DNA of 64,000 nt from Bacillota bacterium (GCA_021820965.1 JAKACZ010000003.1:41297-105296), one strand, 5' to 3'. Positions 42,464 to 53,050 are shown, numbered from the stretch's first letter. A program made the numbers and translations. The notes: generated by a model from the letters alone, not told the origin.

Positions 42464-43717
42464 GTGGCGGATACGTCACTAAACCCCTTTGTGCGAGCGC
42501 AGCAGAGCTTCAAGGAAGCTGTCGAAACACTAGGGCTGGAAGCGGCAGTATACGAAATCTTAAAACAGCCAATGCGGACATTTGAAGTTGCCGTTCCCTT
42601 TGTTCGAGACGATGGAACCCTCCAGGTCTTTACCGGGTACCGTGTGCAGCACAACGATGCCTTGGGACCGACCAAAGGAGGGCTTCGTTTTCATCCGGAC
42701 GTCAACGTCGATGAAGTAAAGGCGCTGGCGATGTGGATGACCGTGAAGTGCGCTTTGCTGGGGTTGCCGTACGGGGGTGGCAAAGGCGGCATCGCCTGTG
42801 ATGTGGATCAATTATCCGAGGGTGAGATTGAACGCTTGAGCCGAGAGTACATTCGAGCAGTCAATCTTGTCATTGGGCCGGATAAGGATATTCCGGCACC
42901 GGACGTCTCCACCAACCCGCAGATTATGGCCTGGATGGTTGACGAATACTCCCGCATCCGGGGCGAGAATACGTTCGGGCTGATCACCGGGAAGCCCTTG
43001 GTAATTGGTGGCTCCAGGGGACGGGTAGAGGCCACCGGGCACGGGTTGGTTTTTGCTACGCGTCAATTGGCGACGGAAATGGGGATTGACTTCGCTCGAG
43101 CTCGGATTGCGGTTCAGGGGTTCGGCAACGTGGGATCGGTTGCGGCGACAATCGCCTATCGCATGGGTGCCAGCGTCGTGGCCGTGTCGGATAAGGACGG
43201 AGGACTCTATAATGCGTCCGGCATCGACATCGATGACCTTGTTGAGTACAAGCGGGTGAACCGCAATCTTGCCGGATATGCCAAGGCCGAACCCATCACC
43301 AACGCGCAACTGCTTGAGCTTCCGGTCGACATTTTGTTTCCGGCGGCGTTGGAAAACCAGATCACCGCGGATAATGCGTTAAGAATCCAGGCGCGGATTG
43401 TCGGTGAGGGAGCCAACGGACCAACCACCCCGGAGGCCGATGCGATTTTATTTGACAAGGGCGTCATGGTGGTGCCTGATGTGTTGGGGAATGCCGGCGG
43501 CGTGACCGTATCCTATTTCGAGTGGGTGCAAAACCAGAGCCGCTTCTATTGGAGCGAAGAGGAAGTCAACCATCGGTTAGAAGAATATATGTCGCGCGCC
43601 ATGGCGGACATGCACCGCATGCACGAGCGCTTTGGCGTGACCTTGAGGAAGGCAGCATACCTGGTGGCCACCGACCGGCTGGCCCAGGCCATGCGGGTGC
43701 GAGGGTGGCTTAAATAA
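42464..43717 (+). CDS. gdhA: Glutamate dehydrogenase
   Basis: A 417-residue Glu/Leu/Phe/Val dehydrogenase that interconverts glutamate and 2-oxoglutarate plus ammonia. The GTG start at 42464 follows GGAGGCG. The active-site lysine region [23 protein letters not shown], and the nucleotide-binding loop [11 protein letters not shown] are present. Length and motifs agree with the hexameric small-subunit type (RocG/GudB in Bacillus). It ends 17 bases before the mutase gene, so ammonia release from amino acids and propionyl-CoA use may be co-expressed. Confidence 0.94.
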   Translation: MADTSLNPFVRAQQSFKEAVETLGLEAAVYEILKQPMRTFEVAVPFVRDDGTLQVFTGYRVQHNDALGPTKGGLRFHPDVNVDEVKALAMWMTVKCALLGLPYGGGKGGIACDVDQLSEGEIERLSREYIRAVNLVIGPDKDIPAPDVSTNPQIMAWMVDEYSRIRGENTFGLITGKPLVIGGSRGRVEATGHGLVFATRQLATEMGIDFARARIAVQGFGNVGSVAATIAYRMGASVVAVSDKDGGLYNASGIDIDDLVEYKRVNRNLAGYAKAEPITNAQLLELPVDILFPAALENQITADNALRIQARIVGEGANGPTTPEADAILFDKGVMVVPDVLGNAGGVTVSYFEWVQNQSRFYWSEEEVNHRLEEYMSRAMADMHRMHERFGVTLRKAAYLVATDRLAQAMRVRGWLK

Positions 43718-43734
43718 GGGGAGGTTCCTTCGGC

Positions 43735-45408
43735 ATGAACGATTATCGTTCGTTGGAAGAAGCCTACCAGGCGTGGAAGGAGAAGGTGCTGGCCCCCTAT
43801 CAGGCCCGGGCCGGTGAACGTCAGGAGAACTTCTCCACGGTATCCGAAATACCGGTCGAGCGGCTGTATACGCCGCTCGACGTGCCTGGCGGGGAGTATC
43901 TCGAGAAAGTGGGGTTTCCCGGCGAGTATCCCTACACCCGCGGTGTCTATCCAACCATGTACCGCGGCAGGCTATGGACCATGCGGCAGTATGCCGGCTT
44001 CGGCACGGCAGAGGAGTCCAATCTGCGCTACCGCTTTTTGTTGGATCAGGGTCAAACCGGCCTGTCGGTTGCGTTTGACCTGCCCACGCAAATGGGTTAT
44101 GACTCGGACCACCCGATGGCGGACGGCGAGGTGGGCAAGGTTGGCGTGGCGATTGACACGCTGGCGGATATGGAGATTTTACTTGATCAGATTCCGCTGG
44201 ATAAGGTGTCGGTGTCCATGACCATCAACGCACCGGCGGCTATCTTGCTGTTGATGGTGGTAGCGGTGGCGAAAAAGCAGGGAGTGGACTTGACCCGGCT
44301 CACCGGCACCATTCAGAATGACGTGCTGAAAGAGTATGCGGCCCGTGGGACCTACATCTTGCCGCCCGCGCCATCAATGCGGCTAATTACCGACATTTTT
44401 CGCTGGTGTTCCGTTAACCTGCCCCGCTGGAACACCATTAGCATTTCCGGCTATCATATTCGAGAGGCCGGCTCGACCGCGGCGCAGGAGATAGCCTTTA
44501 CCCTGGCCAACGGGATCGCGTACGTGAATGCCGCGATCGAGGCCGGGTTGGGGGTGGACAGGTTTGGTCCGCGGCTCTCGTTCTTCTTTAATGCCCATAT
44601 GGACTTCTTTGAGGAAATCGCCAAGTACCGGGCGGCCCGGCGGCTGTGGGCGGACATCATGAAGAGAAGATTTGGGGCCAAAGACCCGCGGTCGTGGCAA
44701 CTGCGCTTTCACACCCAAACCGCGGGCTCCACGCTTACGGCGCAGCAGCCCGAGACCAACGTGGTTCGGGTGACGCTGCAAGCGCTGGCGGCGGTGCTAG
44801 GCGGCACTCAGTCTCTACACACCAATTCTAAGGACGAGGCGTTGGCTCTGCCCACCGAGGAGTCGGCCCGGCTGGCGCTGCGTACGCAGCAGATTATCGC
44901 TTATGAAAGCGGCGTGCCCAACAGCGCAGATCCGTTGGGCGGTAGTTACTTGGTTGAGTCGTTGACCGATCGGCTCGAAGAGGAAGCGCAAAAGTACCTG
45001 GAAAAGATTGACGGGTTGGGGGGGGCGGTCGCGGCTATTGACGCTGGGTACGTTCAGAGGGAAATCCAAGATGCGGCGTACCGCTTTCAAAAAGCGGTGG
45101 AAACCGGTGACCAGATTATTGTCGGCGTCAACCGGTTTCGCCTGGACCAAGAGCCGCCCGAAGGGATTCTCAAACTGGATCCGGCGTTGGCCAGGCGCCA
45201 GGTGGAAAAGTTGAATGCGGTGCGTGCGCGGCGCGACGGTGCCGCGGTCAAGGTCGCGTTGCAACACATGGGGCAAGCCGCTCAAGAACCGCGGGCTCCT
45301 TTGATGGAGCCCATCCTGGAAGCCGTCGAAGCCTATGCCAGTCTCGGTGAGATTGTGGAGGTGCTGACGAGCCAGTTTGGTCGGTACCGCCCCCCGGTTT
45401 TTATTTAA
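43735..45408 (+). CDS. Methylmalonyl-CoA mutase large subunit (no B12 domain)
   Basis: A 557-residue acyl-CoA mutase TIM-barrel domain. It contains [20 protein letters not shown], then [11 protein letters not shown] with the Tyr (Y86) that marks methylmalonyl-CoA specificity as against isobutyryl-CoA, [18 protein letters not shown], and [20 protein letters not shown]. It ends after the barrel; the C-terminal cobalamin-binding domain (DxHxxG) is absent, so a separate B12-binding subunit is needed and is not in this window. With the epimerase and carboxyltransferase that follow it converts methylmalonyl-CoA to succinyl-CoA. ATG at 43735 is behind GGGGAGG. Confidence 0.92.
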   Translation: MNDYRSLEEAYQAWKEKVLAPYQARAGERQENFSTVSEIPVERLYTPLDVPGGEYLEKVGFPGEYPYTRGVYPTMYRGRLWTMRQYAGFGTAEESNLRYRFLLDQGQTGLSVAFDLPTQMGYDSDHPMADGEVGKVGVAIDTLADMEILLDQIPLDKVSVSMTINAPAAILLLMVVAVAKKQGVDLTRLTGTIQNDVLKEYAARGTYILPPAPSMRLITDIFRWCSVNLPRWNTISISGYHIREAGSTAAQEIAFTLANGIAYVNAAIEAGLGVDRFGPRLSFFFNAHMDFFEEIAKYRAARRLWADIMKRRFGAKDPRSWQLRFHTQTAGSTLTAQQPETNVVRVTLQALAAVLGGTQSLHTNSKDEALALPTEESARLALRTQQIIAYESGVPNSADPLGGSYLVESLTDRLEEEAQKYLEKIDGLGGAVAAIDAGYVQREIQDAAYRFQKAVETGDQIIVGVNRFRLDQEPPEGILKLDPALARRQVEKLNAVRARRDGAAVKVALQHMGQAAQEPRAPLMEPILEAVEAYASLGEIVEVLTSQFGRYRPPVFI

Positions 45409-45427
45409 CCGTATTAAGGGAGGCCGC

Positions 45428-45841
45428 ATGAAACTAGATCACATCGGCGTGGCCGTGAAGGATTTGGATAAAAGTCTCAGTGCGTACCAGGCCCTGGGCC
45501 TACGCGCCGCACACCGTGAGCATGTGGCAGGGGACCGGGTTGAGGTCGCCTTTATCCCCTTTGAGGGGGGGCGCTTTGAATTGCTCAAGCCGGACGACGA
45601 AGAGAGCCCGGTGGCCAAGTTTCTGCAAAAGCGTGGGGAGGGCATGCACCACCTGGCCTTGACGGTAGGGGATATTCATGCCGAGGTTGAACGGCTCAAG
45701 GCCGGCGGGGTGCGCATGATTGATCAGGCGCCGCGCGTGGGGGCGGAAGGGACGTTGGTCGCATTCATACACCCGTCCGCTACCGGCGGGGTGTTGGTGG
45801 AATTGGTCGAGCGCCCGCAGGGAGAGGCTGACCGTGGATAA
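45428..45841 (+). CDS. mce: Methylmalonyl-CoA epimerase
   Basis: A 137-residue vicinal-oxygen-chelate protein, ATG at 45428 with GGGAGG upstream. Metal ligands are visible as His5 in KLDHIGVAV, His in GMHHLALTV and Glu in GVLVELVERP. The enzyme switches (2R)- and (2S)-methylmalonyl-CoA, joining the carboxylase product to the mutase. It lies between the two, and its 3' end overlaps the carboxyltransferase start by 8 bases. Confidence 0.93.
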   Translation: MKLDHIGVAVKDLDKSLSAYQALGLRAAHREHVAGDRVEVAFIPFEGGRFELLKPDDEESPVAKFLQKRGEGMHHLALTVGDIHAEVERLKAGGVRMIDQAPRVGAEGTLVAFIHPSATGGVLVELVERPQGEADRG

Positions 45842-47375
45842 ACGGGAGGAGCTGAGACGGCGCCAGGCCCGGATTGAAGCCATGGGCGGCCCCAAACGCA
45901 TCGAGCGTCAGCATGAAATGGGCAAGTGGACCGCTCGCGAACGTATCCAATATTTGTTGGACGACGACACGTTTGAGGAAATCGGAGCGCATGTGACTCA
46001 CCGCGGAACGCGGTTCGGCATGGCCGATGTGGACGCGCCGGCAGATGGCGTGGTCACCGGATACGGTCGTATTCATGGTCGTCCGGTCTACGTGTTTGCC
46101 CAAGATTTCACCGTATTGGGCGGATCGCTGGGAGAAATGCATGCGGCCAAAATCTGTCGTGTGCAAGACTTGGCGATGAAATCGGGGGTCCCGATTATCG
46201 GTCTCAACGATTCGGGCGGCGCTCGCATTCAAGAGGGGGTGGACGCCTTGAACGGGTATGGCGAGATTTTTAAGCGCAACACCTGGGCATCCGGCGTGAT
46301 CCCCCAGATTACGGTCATCATGGGGCCGTCGGCGGGTGGGGCGGTGTACTCGCCAGCCCTGACGGATGTCATTGTGATGGTGCGGCATACCGCACAAATG
46401 TTCATCACCGGTCCTCAGGTCATCCAGACTGTCACGGGCGAAACGGTCACGGCCGAGGCCTTGGGCGGTGCCGACACGCACTTAAAGCGGTCCGGGGTGG
46501 CCCATTTGATTGCCGATAGTGACGTCGAGGCGTTAGACCTGGTGCGGAAAATATTAAGCTACCTGCCGGCCAATTGGATGGAGGAGCCGCCGGTGGCCGA
46601 GTCCGGCGACCCCCTCGGACGTTCGGATGTGGCGTTGGCGACGATCGTGCCGGATGATCCCAATAAGCCCTATGATGTGGTCGGCATCATTGAGAGCGTG
46701 GTTGACGACCGGAACTTCTTCCCACTGCAAAAGGGCTATGCGGACAACCTGGTAGTCGGTCTCGGCCGCATCGGCGGACGGCCGGTGGGGATTGTCGCGA
46801 ATCAGCCCCGCGTATTGGCCGGCACGCTGGACATCAACGCCTCGGACAAGCTGGCCAGGTTCGTCCGGTTCATGGATGCGTTCAACATCCCCCTCATTAC
46901 CTTGGTGGATACACCCGGATATCTACCCGGCACGTCTCAGGAATACGGAGGAATCATTCGGCACGGAGCCAAAGTCTTGTATGCTTATGCTGAGGCAACC
47001 GTCCCCAAAGTGACGCTGATTCTTAGGAAGGCTTATGGCGGAGCTTATTTGGCGATGTGCAGCCGCTCCTTGGGGGCGGATCTGGTGCTGGCCTGGCCGT
47101 CAGCCGAGATTGCGGTCATGGGTCCGGACGGCGCAGCCAACATCATTTTTCGCCGCGATATCGAGTCCAGCGAAAATCCGGCGCGAACCAAGGCGGAAAA
47201 GGCTGAAGAATATCGCCAGTTGTTCGCCAACCCTTATGTCGCGGCCAGCCGCGGCTACATTGACGACGTGATTGACCCGGAAACGACCCGGGCACACTTG
47301 GCCCGAGCCCTGATGATTTTGTACAACAAACATGATGAACGGCCCAAGCGCCATCACGGCAACATACCGGTTTGA
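45834..47375 (+). CDS. pccB: Propionyl-CoA carboxylase beta chain (carboxyltransferase)
   Basis: A 513-residue acyl-CoA carboxyltransferase. GTG at 45834 follows GGGAGAGG; the longer frame upstream lies in mce. The two crotonase-like halves show GLNDSGGARIQEGVDALNGY and ITVIMGPSAGGAVYSPAL (N-half) and TLVDTPGYLPGTSQEYGGII, KAYGGAYLAM (C-half), the oxyanion-hole signatures. It moves the carboxyl group from biotin to propionyl-CoA. The biotin carboxylase (AccC-like) subunit is not nearby. It could act in reverse as part of a decarboxylase, but the gene neighbours favour the PCC role. Confidence 0.93.
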   Translation: MDKREELRRRQARIEAMGGPKRIERQHEMGKWTARERIQYLLDDDTFEEIGAHVTHRGTRFGMADVDAPADGVVTGYGRIHGRPVYVFAQDFTVLGGSLGEMHAAKICRVQDLAMKSGVPIIGLNDSGGARIQEGVDALNGYGEIFKRNTWASGVIPQITVIMGPSAGGAVYSPALTDVIVMVRHTAQMFITGPQVIQTVTGETVTAEALGGADTHLKRSGVAHLIADSDVEALDLVRKILSYLPANWMEEPPVAESGDPLGRSDVALATIVPDDPNKPYDVVGIIESVVDDRNFFPLQKGYADNLVVGLGRIGGRPVGIVANQPRVLAGTLDINASDKLARFVRFMDAFNIPLITLVDTPGYLPGTSQEYGGIIRHGAKVLYAYAEATVPKVTLILRKAYGGAYLAMCSRSLGADLVLAWPSAEIAVMGPDGAANIIFRRDIESSENPARTKAEKAEEYRQLFANPYVAASRGYIDDVIDPETTRAHLARALMILYNKHDERPKRHHGNIPV

Positions 47376-47386
47376 GGGGGAGCACG

Positions 47387-47569
47387 ATGGAGACAGAGGA
47401 GTTGGGCGACGAAGAGTTGGCCGTCGTGACCGCGGTCATCGCCCTCCTGTGCGAGCAGCAGGCCCTGACACGGTCACGCGTACGGGAAGTGTGGCCCAAC
47501 CCGTCGCCGTGGCGCTGGGCGGCGGTGACGGGCGGCGCACGCCAAACGCCCGAAATATCACTTCAATGA
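47387..47569 (+). CDS. Small acyl-CoA carboxylase-associated protein (60 aa)
   Basis: ATG at 47387 follows GAGGGGGAG. The 60-residue product reads DEELAVVTAVIALLCEQ near its start and WRWAAVTGGAR near its end. Small genes with a DEELAVIxAAI start and a Trp-rich end are often found between the beta chain and the biotin carrier of Firmicute carboxylases or decarboxylases, where they are thought to act as linker or assembly subunits. I infer the same role from position and pattern. Confidence 0.6.
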   Translation: METEELGDEELAVVTAVIALLCEQQALTRSRVREVWPNPSPWRWAAVTGGARQTPEISLQ

Positions 47570-47582
47570 GGGAGGAAACCCA

Positions 47583-47969
47583 TTGGCCACGGTTCGGCGG
47601 TTTCGCATGACAATTAACGGGAAGGTGTACGAAGTGGAGGCAGAGGAGCTGACACCGGCTGCTTCCCAAGCGGGTCAACCGGCGGCTTTCGCCAAAGCGC
47701 CTAATCCCCCCATCGCCCCGGTGCCGGAGAAGAGAAGCCAGCCTCAGACCGCGAATGGGGTGGGGGTGGATGCACCGCTACCGGGTTTGGTGCTTGACGT
47801 CAAGGTCACGGAAGGCCAGTCGGTGGAAACAGGCCAGGTGCTGGTCATTCTGGAGGCTATGAAGATGGAAAATGAGATTGTGGCTCCCGACGCTGGCGTC
47901 GTGGAATCGGTGCATGTCTTTAAGGGGGACAGCGTGTCAGCCGGCGACGTGTTGGTGGTGTTGAAGTAA
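47583..47969 (+). CDS. Biotin carboxyl carrier protein
   Basis: A 128-residue protein with a TTG start at 47583 behind GGGAGG. An N-terminal segment (FRMTINGKVYEVEAEEL) and a Pro/Ala-rich linker (about 22-58) precede the biotinyl domain, whose biotin-binding lysine is Lys94 in EAMKMENEI. It shuttles carboxybiotin between the biotin carboxylase and the PccB active site. The next gene starts right after its TAA stop. Confidence 0.92.
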   Translation: MATVRRFRMTINGKVYEVEAEELTPAASQAGQPAAFAKAPNPPIAPVPEKRSQPQTANGVGVDAPLPGLVLDVKVTEGQSVETGQVLVILEAMKMENEIVAPDAGVVESVHVFKGDSVSAGDVLVVLK

Positions 47970-49253
47970 ATGGCTGCTCGGCTGTTGGTGGTGGCTCCGC
48001 ATCCTGACGATGAATCGTTGGGCGCCGGGGGCTTGATGGCAAAAGTGCGCCACCAGGGCGACGACGTGTACGTCGTCCTTTTGACCTCAGGCGACGGCTT
48101 TGTTGAAGATGCCGCCCGCTATTATCTTTCTCTTGATGTAAAGCCTGAGGAATACGTGCATATGGGCTACGAACGTCAGATGGAAACCGAACGCGCCATG
48201 GCGACGCTGGGGATTCCCGCCCGAAACCTCTTTTTCCTCGGGTTTCCCGATGGAGGTATCGACGCGCTCTGGCGCACGCATTGGGATCGGGACCCCTGGG
48301 TGAGTGCCACCACCGGGTTTGACCGGGTGCCCTACCTGACGGCATGGCGACCGGGCATGTCCTACCTGGGCCGGCGGCTATTGGACTTGCTGGTGGCGGT
48401 CTATGAGGAGGTTCGGCCGACCAGGATTGTGCTTCCGAGTGCGTTTGACACCCATCCCGACCATTGGGGCACCAACGCCTTTGCCACGATGGCCTGGGCG
48501 GAGTTGGCACGCCGGAACCCACTCTGGGAAGGGGTAGCTCGCCTCGGCTATTTGGTCCACTGGCCGACCTGGCCGCTGCCGTTGTCCTATCGGCCGGAAT
48601 CGGCGGCGGAGGCACCCCGCCCGCTACGTCGGCTAGGTCAGGAACCCTGGCATGTCGAAGAGATAGACCGCAAGCACGTGGAGCAAAAGCGGCTCGCCTT
48701 GATGGCCCATACCAGCCAGGCCGAGCTGATCAAGCCGTTTATGCTGGCTTTTTGCCGGCGAACGGAAACCTTCACTGAGGAGCACCGCTGGTCTGGGCAC
48801 CGCGGGGCATCGGTAGTCCAAGTCGCTAATCCAGACACAGGCTGGTTCGCACAAGCCTTCGGCCGCGGCAATCCGCTGGCCGGGGTGCGATGGCTTAGAC
48901 GGGGAGACAGTGACGGCGCCGATGTGTGGCTGCGCCCGGGCACGCCGGCCGATAGCCGGATTGAGATTAGCATCACCGTGGCAGATGCCGAGCCACGCCA
49001 TTTTCTGTGGATGATCGGGGATAGGGTTCCCGGTGGCATTGAGGTCAGTCGGCAGCACGATCACATCATGGTACGCTGGCCCAGGAACTTGATCGGCCAC
49101 GGCGCTCGCTTCTTGGCAGGCGCGCAGATTTACCATCTCGGCAAATGCGAAGGCAAGGTTCCGTTTCGCCCCATCGACTTTACCAGGATGAGCCCGGTTG
49201 TCGACAGCCTCCATGGTAGAATGGTTGCATGGAACGAACCGATGGCCCCCTGA
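47970..49253 (+). CDS. PIG-L/LmbE-family deacetylase
   Basis: A 427-residue protein. The zinc site of the family is visible: APHPDDESLGAGG (11-15 carry HPDDE) and the second His motif FDTHPDHWGTNAF. The Rossmann-like N-terminal domain spans about 1-260; a C-terminal beta-rich extension of 150 residues (QVANPDTGWFAQAFGRGNPL and following) is extra compared with minimal LmbE proteins and could bind a sugar. The family removes acetyl groups from N-acetylglucosaminyl compounds. ATG starts directly after the biotin carrier stop. With the flippase gene next it points to surface glycan work. Confidence 0.88.
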   Translation: MAARLLVVAPHPDDESLGAGGLMAKVRHQGDDVYVVLLTSGDGFVEDAARYYLSLDVKPEEYVHMGYERQMETERAMATLGIPARNLFFLGFPDGGIDALWRTHWDRDPWVSATTGFDRVPYLTAWRPGMSYLGRRLLDLLVAVYEEVRPTRIVLPSAFDTHPDHWGTNAFATMAWAELARRNPLWEGVARLGYLVHWPTWPLPLSYRPESAAEAPRPLRRLGQEPWHVEEIDRKHVEQKRLALMAHTSQAELIKPFMLAFCRRTETFTEEHRWSGHRGASVVQVANPDTGWFAQAFGRGNPLAGVRWLRRGDSDGADVWLRPGTPADSRIEISITVADAEPRHFLWMIGDRVPGGIEVSRQHDHIMVRWPRNLIGHGARFLAGAQIYHLGKCEGKVPFRPIDFTRMSPVVDSLHGRMVAWNEPMAP

Positions 49254-50443
49254 GCGGCACACGCCGTTTTTGGACCGATAATGCGGCATTGGGTCTGGCG
49301 ACCGTGGTCGCCGGACTTTTTAATAGCGCCTACTCGGTCTTGTTGGCGCACGCATTGGGCCCCAACGACTATGGACGGATCGGGGCGTTGAACAACCTGG
49401 TCAGCCTCTTTCTTTTGCCGCTCCCGATTGTCGGGCTAGCCGCCATTCGGGTGGGTCGGCAGCTCGGCCGACAACGTTTCCTGGTCTGGAGCTCTCTGGG
49501 GTTGGGAGTGCTGATTTTTGTGCTCGCCGTGGTTCTTAGTCCGATGCTGGCGCGTCAGTTTGGCCTGTCGCCGGCCCTAATCATTCTCTACGCCTTTAGC
49601 GTCATTCTCAATTTCGGTTACGCGCTCTATATCGGATTTCTGAAGCGAGCCCGGCGGTATGGCGTGGTGGGTTTGCTGCTGGTTTTGGCCAGCGCGTCGG
49701 CCGTCTTGGCGGTAGCGGTGGGGGTGACCCTGGGACACGCTCACCCCTTGATCTGGATGGGCGTGTTGCAGGGGATTTTCGTGGTGCTAATGTTCTTTTT
49801 GACCCGTTGGATGGCGGAATCGGTACCGACACTGCCACCTGCGCACCTGCGACCAGAAGTGGTGACCACGACCCTAGGGGTTGGAACTTTGCAGGCACTG
49901 TGGGGATTTTCGGATGTGCTGGCGGCCAAGGCCAATCTTTCGGTGACTGATGCCGGCCTCTATACCGGTCTATCCACTATAGGACAAGCGTTGCCTTTCT
50001 TTGTCGGGAGTTTGGCGACCGTGATGTTGACGGCGGTCTTGGATGAGCCGCGCCGCCGGCGCGCGTTCTTGACCCGGACGCTGTTGGCCACGATCGGCTT
50101 GTCGGCCCTCTTCATTGGCGTCTTGTTAGCCTTTCCCGTGCCGGTGGTTCGGTTGGCGCTGGGGTCGGCCTTTGTGCCAATGGCGCCCTTGGTGCAACGC
50201 TACAGCGACGCGATGGCCGCCATGGGGCTGGTGCTGGTCTTGACCACCTACGGGGTGGCGGTGGGAACCTATCGCACGATGGTCCCGGCTGCATTGGGCA
50301 CGATTTTTTGGTTGGCATGGATTGTGAGCGCGGATAGTATGACCACATTGGTCAATCGCACCTTGGTAGCCATGGTGGCGACGTTCATTGGGGTAGCAGT
50401 GGCATTCATCGCCGGTCGAGAAACAACCCGCTCTCCCCATTAA
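49229..50443 (+). CDS. Polysaccharide flippase-like membrane protein
   Basis: A 404-residue protein with about twelve membrane segments starting with GLATVVAGLFNSAYSVLLAH and ALGPNDYGRIGALNNLVSLF. The LGPxDYGxIxALxxLxxLF pattern is typical of Wzx-like and other MOP-superfamily flippases. It probably moves lipid-linked sugars or similar across the membrane. The ATG at 49229 overlaps the end of the deacetylase gene by 25 bases, which supports co-expression. Its stop overlaps the convergent amidase stop by 4 bases. The substrate is unknown. Confidence 0.82.
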   Translation: MERTDGPLSGTRRFWTDNAALGLATVVAGLFNSAYSVLLAHALGPNDYGRIGALNNLVSLFLLPLPIVGLAAIRVGRQLGRQRFLVWSSLGLGVLIFVLAVVLSPMLARQFGLSPALIILYAFSVILNFGYALYIGFLKRARRYGVVGLLLVLASASAVLAVAVGVTLGHAHPLIWMGVLQGIFVVLMFFLTRWMAESVPTLPPAHLRPEVVTTTLGVGTLQALWGFSDVLAAKANLSVTDAGLYTGLSTIGQALPFFVGSLATVMLTAVLDEPRRRRAFLTRTLLATIGLSALFIGVLLAFPVPVVRLALGSAFVPMAPLVQRYSDAMAAMGLVLVLTTYGVAVGTYRTMVPAALGTIFWLAWIVSADSMTTLVNRTLVAMVATFIGVAVAFIAGRETTRSPH

Positions 50444-51930
50444 GGAGATGCATTGTCGTTGAGGACCGGCGCCTGTCGGTATTGCGTGCCCTGTTCATAG
50501 GCATAAGCTAACCGAATCAGCTTGGCTTCTTCGAAAGCTTTGGCAGTAAAGGTTAGCCCCATCGGTTGGCCGTCCGGGCTGTAACCGGCCGGAACGGTGA
50601 TTGAGGGATATCCCGCTTGGGCGGCGATGCCCGCACCTAAATTGGCCGGGAATAGCACCGCATCCAGCCGGTGTTCCGCCATCACTCGATCAATGCCTTG
50701 GGTGGTAGCGTGGAGCAGATCGCGAGCTCGCGCCTCGAGATATTCCGGCTCGGTCAACGTGCCCGAGGTTTCTTGTGCGGCCAGCATCCAGGTCTGGCCA
50801 TACTTGAGGCACTCTTCGCGATGGGCGTCGTTATAGGCGATAACATCAGCCAGGGTGGTGACCGGGCTGCTGGCCCCGAGCCAGTTCAGGTACGCGTTCA
50901 AGCTGGCTTTGAATTCATACACCAGGACTGCAAAATCGCGCAGTTCGTCGGATGTCTCCGCGGACGAGGGGATATCTGTCGGGTCCACCACCGTCGCTCC
51001 GAGACGGGTGAGGTCGGCAACGGCTCGATCCATCAACGACGTTTGCCAATCCGACAGGCGGTCGAGATAGTCTCTGCGCGGGAGTCCCAATCGTACGCCG
51101 GCCAGACCGTCCTTCGTGAGCCCCAGCGTGTAGTCCACCGCATACAGTCCTTCGGACGCGCCGGTTACGGGATCTCGAGGATCCACACCGGTCAGCGCCC
51201 CCAGCGCCAGAGCGGCATCGTACACGGTACGGCACATTGGTCCTGCCGTATCCTGACTGGAGGACACGGGCACAATACCGAAGCGGCTGATGAGGCCCAC
51301 GCTGGGCTTAATCCCTACCAGGGAATTTTGGCTCGATGGACTTAAGATAGAGCCGGAGGTCTCGGTGCCAATGGCGAAGGCGGCCAAGCCAGCGGCGACT
51401 GCTACGCCGGACCCCGCGCTTGACCCGCCGGTATCTATAGTTCCCGGCCCGTACGGGTTCAGGGTCTGTCCTCCGCGGGAGCTGTAGCCGTTCGGCATAT
51501 GGTCCGTCATGAAATTGGCCCATTCGGTCAGATTGGCCTTGCCCAAAATAATAGCGCCGGCAGCTCTAAGACGTTCGGCAACCCAGGAGTCCGCGGGCGC
51601 GTAGACGTCGCGCATTGCCAAAGATCCAGCGCTGGTGTGCATTTTGTCTTTGGTGGCGATATTATCTTTGAGTACCACCGGAATCCCGTGTAGTGGTCCT
51701 CGGGGCCCTCGGAGGCTTCGCTCTTGATCGAGCGCCTGTGCTGTCTGATATGCGTCGGGATTAACTTCGAGAAAACTGTTCAGCCGCGGACCAGACCGGT
51801 CGAAGCGGGCAATGCGCTCAAGATATAAGAGGACCAGTTGAACAGATGTAACCTCCCCTTGATTAAGCCAGGCTTGAACATCCTGGATGGTGGCGTCGGC
51901 GAGATCTTTATGAGTCAGCGATAGGTTCAC
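50440..51930 (-). CDS. Amidase signature family protein
   Basis: A 496-residue amidase with Lys88 in [14 protein letters not shown], the loop [15 protein letters not shown] (166-180) and the nucleophile Ser194 in GTETSGSI. The layout N-terminal helical region, core, and C-terminal [19 protein letters not shown] matches plant-type peptide amidases and fatty-acid amide hydrolase-like bacterial enzymes, not GatA. There is no signal peptide. It is divergent from nothing and sits 11 bases downstream of the LysR gene on the same strand, so LysR may control it. Confidence 0.9.
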   Translation of the reverse strand: MNLSLTHKDLADATIQDVQAWLNQGEVTSVQLVLLYLERIARFDRSGPRLNSFLEVNPDAYQTAQALDQERSLRGPRGPLHGIPVVLKDNIATKDKMHTSAGSLAMRDVYAPADSWVAERLRAAGAIILGKANLTEWANFMTDHMPNGYSSRGGQTLNPYGPGTIDTGGSSAGSGVAVAAGLAAFAIGTETSGSILSPSSQNSLVGIKPSVGLISRFGIVPVSSSQDTAGPMCRTVYDAALALGALTGVDPRDPVTGASEGLYAVDYTLGLTKDGLAGVRLGLPRRDYLDRLSDWQTSLMDRAVADLTRLGATVVDPTDIPSSAETSDELRDFAVLVYEFKASLNAYLNWLGASSPVTTLADVIAYNDAHREECLKYGQTWMLAAQETSGTLTEPEYLEARARDLLHATTQGIDRVMAEHRLDAVLFPANLGAGIAAQAGYPSITVPAGYSPDGQPMGLTFTAKAFEEAKLIRLAYAYEQGTQYRQAPVLNDNASP

Positions 51931-51941
51931 GGCAAGTCCTC

Positions 51942-52856
51942 CTATGGGCGTGGAACGTTTTTATCTCTTTGGGCGAGACGCCAACTGGCGTGTCGCAGGA
52001 ATTGATAGGCAATGGGATACTGGCTGACCCGCTCCGCATGGTATGCTAAAAAAAAGGGCCGGTGGATGGAAAGGTCCTTAACGGCTATGGGCGTGCTGAG
52101 TCTCAGTTCGCGACGAAACAAGAGTTCGCGCGACACAAATCCGGCACCCAGTCCAGATTCAACGGCATCTATGAGCGCCGCCGCGGAATCCACCTCCAAA
52201 ACCACATGACTGGGCAAGGCGAATCCGCCGGCCTGGAGCGCTGCGTCGACAACGTCTTGTGTACCCGAACCCGAACGCCTGACGACAAAGGGCAGGCGCC
52301 TTAACTCGTCCCATTGCACGGACCGGCTCACGCCTTGCATAAGGGCGCCGGGAACTAAGAGGATGATTTCATCGTCGGCAATCGGAATCGAGGTGACTTC
52401 GGGGTGGCGGGCCGTCAGTCCGGTAAAGCCGATGACGACGTCACCATTAACAATCCGCCGCTCCACTTCATGCGAGTTCATTTCCCACAGGTGTAAATTC
52501 ACGCCCGGGTTGGCAGCGATAAAGTCGGCCATCCAGCGCGTTACTAAGCGCGCCGCCGGACTCGAACTGGTGGCCAGGGTTAAGCGGCCGATGATGGAAT
52601 GGCGTTGGTCCGCCTGCAAGAGCAGCGCTCGGTACCGTTTGAGCACATCGTCGGCAAAATCCAAAAGCAGAAAGCCGAACGGCGTGAGGCTTAAAGGGTG
52701 GGTCTCGCGGTCCACCAGTTGGGCGCCTAGTTCCTGCTCCATCGCCTGCAAGCGCCGACTCGCGGTTGGTTGGCTGATGCCTGCTGCCTTGGCCGCCTCC
52801 GTCATATTCCGCCGTTCCGCTACGGCCCAAAACAATGCTAAGTCATCAAAAGTCAT
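51942..52856 (-). CDS. LysR-family transcriptional regulator
   Basis: A 304-residue regulator. ATG at 52856 with GAGGGA upstream gives the usual start MTFDDLALFWAVAERRNMTE, then the HTH AAKAAGISQPTASRRLQAME. The effector domain (about 90-300) contains RLTLATSSSPAARLVTRWMA and VVIGFTGLTARHPEV, similar to CysB/CysL-like proteins. An earlier ATG at 52892 has no good ribosome-binding site. LysR is divergent from selD and directly upstream of the amidase gene; which of them it controls cannot be read off. Confidence 0.9.
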   Translation of the reverse strand: MTFDDLALFWAVAERRNMTEAAKAAGISQPTASRRLQAMEQELGAQLVDRETHPLSLTPFGFLLLDFADDVLKRYRALLLQADQRHSIIGRLTLATSSSPAARLVTRWMADFIAANPGVNLHLWEMNSHEVERRIVNGDVVIGFTGLTARHPEVTSIPIADDEIILLVPGALMQGVSRSVQWDELRRLPFVVRRSGSGTQDVVDAALQAGGFALPSHVVLEVDSAAALIDAVESGLGAGFVSRELLFRRELRLSTPIAVKDLSIHRPFFLAYHAERVSQYPIAYQFLRHASWRLAQRDKNVPRP

Positions 52857-53050
52857 CGCGATCCCTCGTGATTCCGGATGTTCTATGCACATTTTACATG
52901 AGAACTTGTGAAAAGTATGCAGTTTGCCTATTCTTGACCATGAAACCGCACCGGTCTTGCGCCGCCCTTGTCGATGCGACGATGTGCATAGTGAGTGGCC
53001 GAGTGGGACGATACAAGGGGCGACGGTTTTGAAGAAGGGGGCGACGTTCG

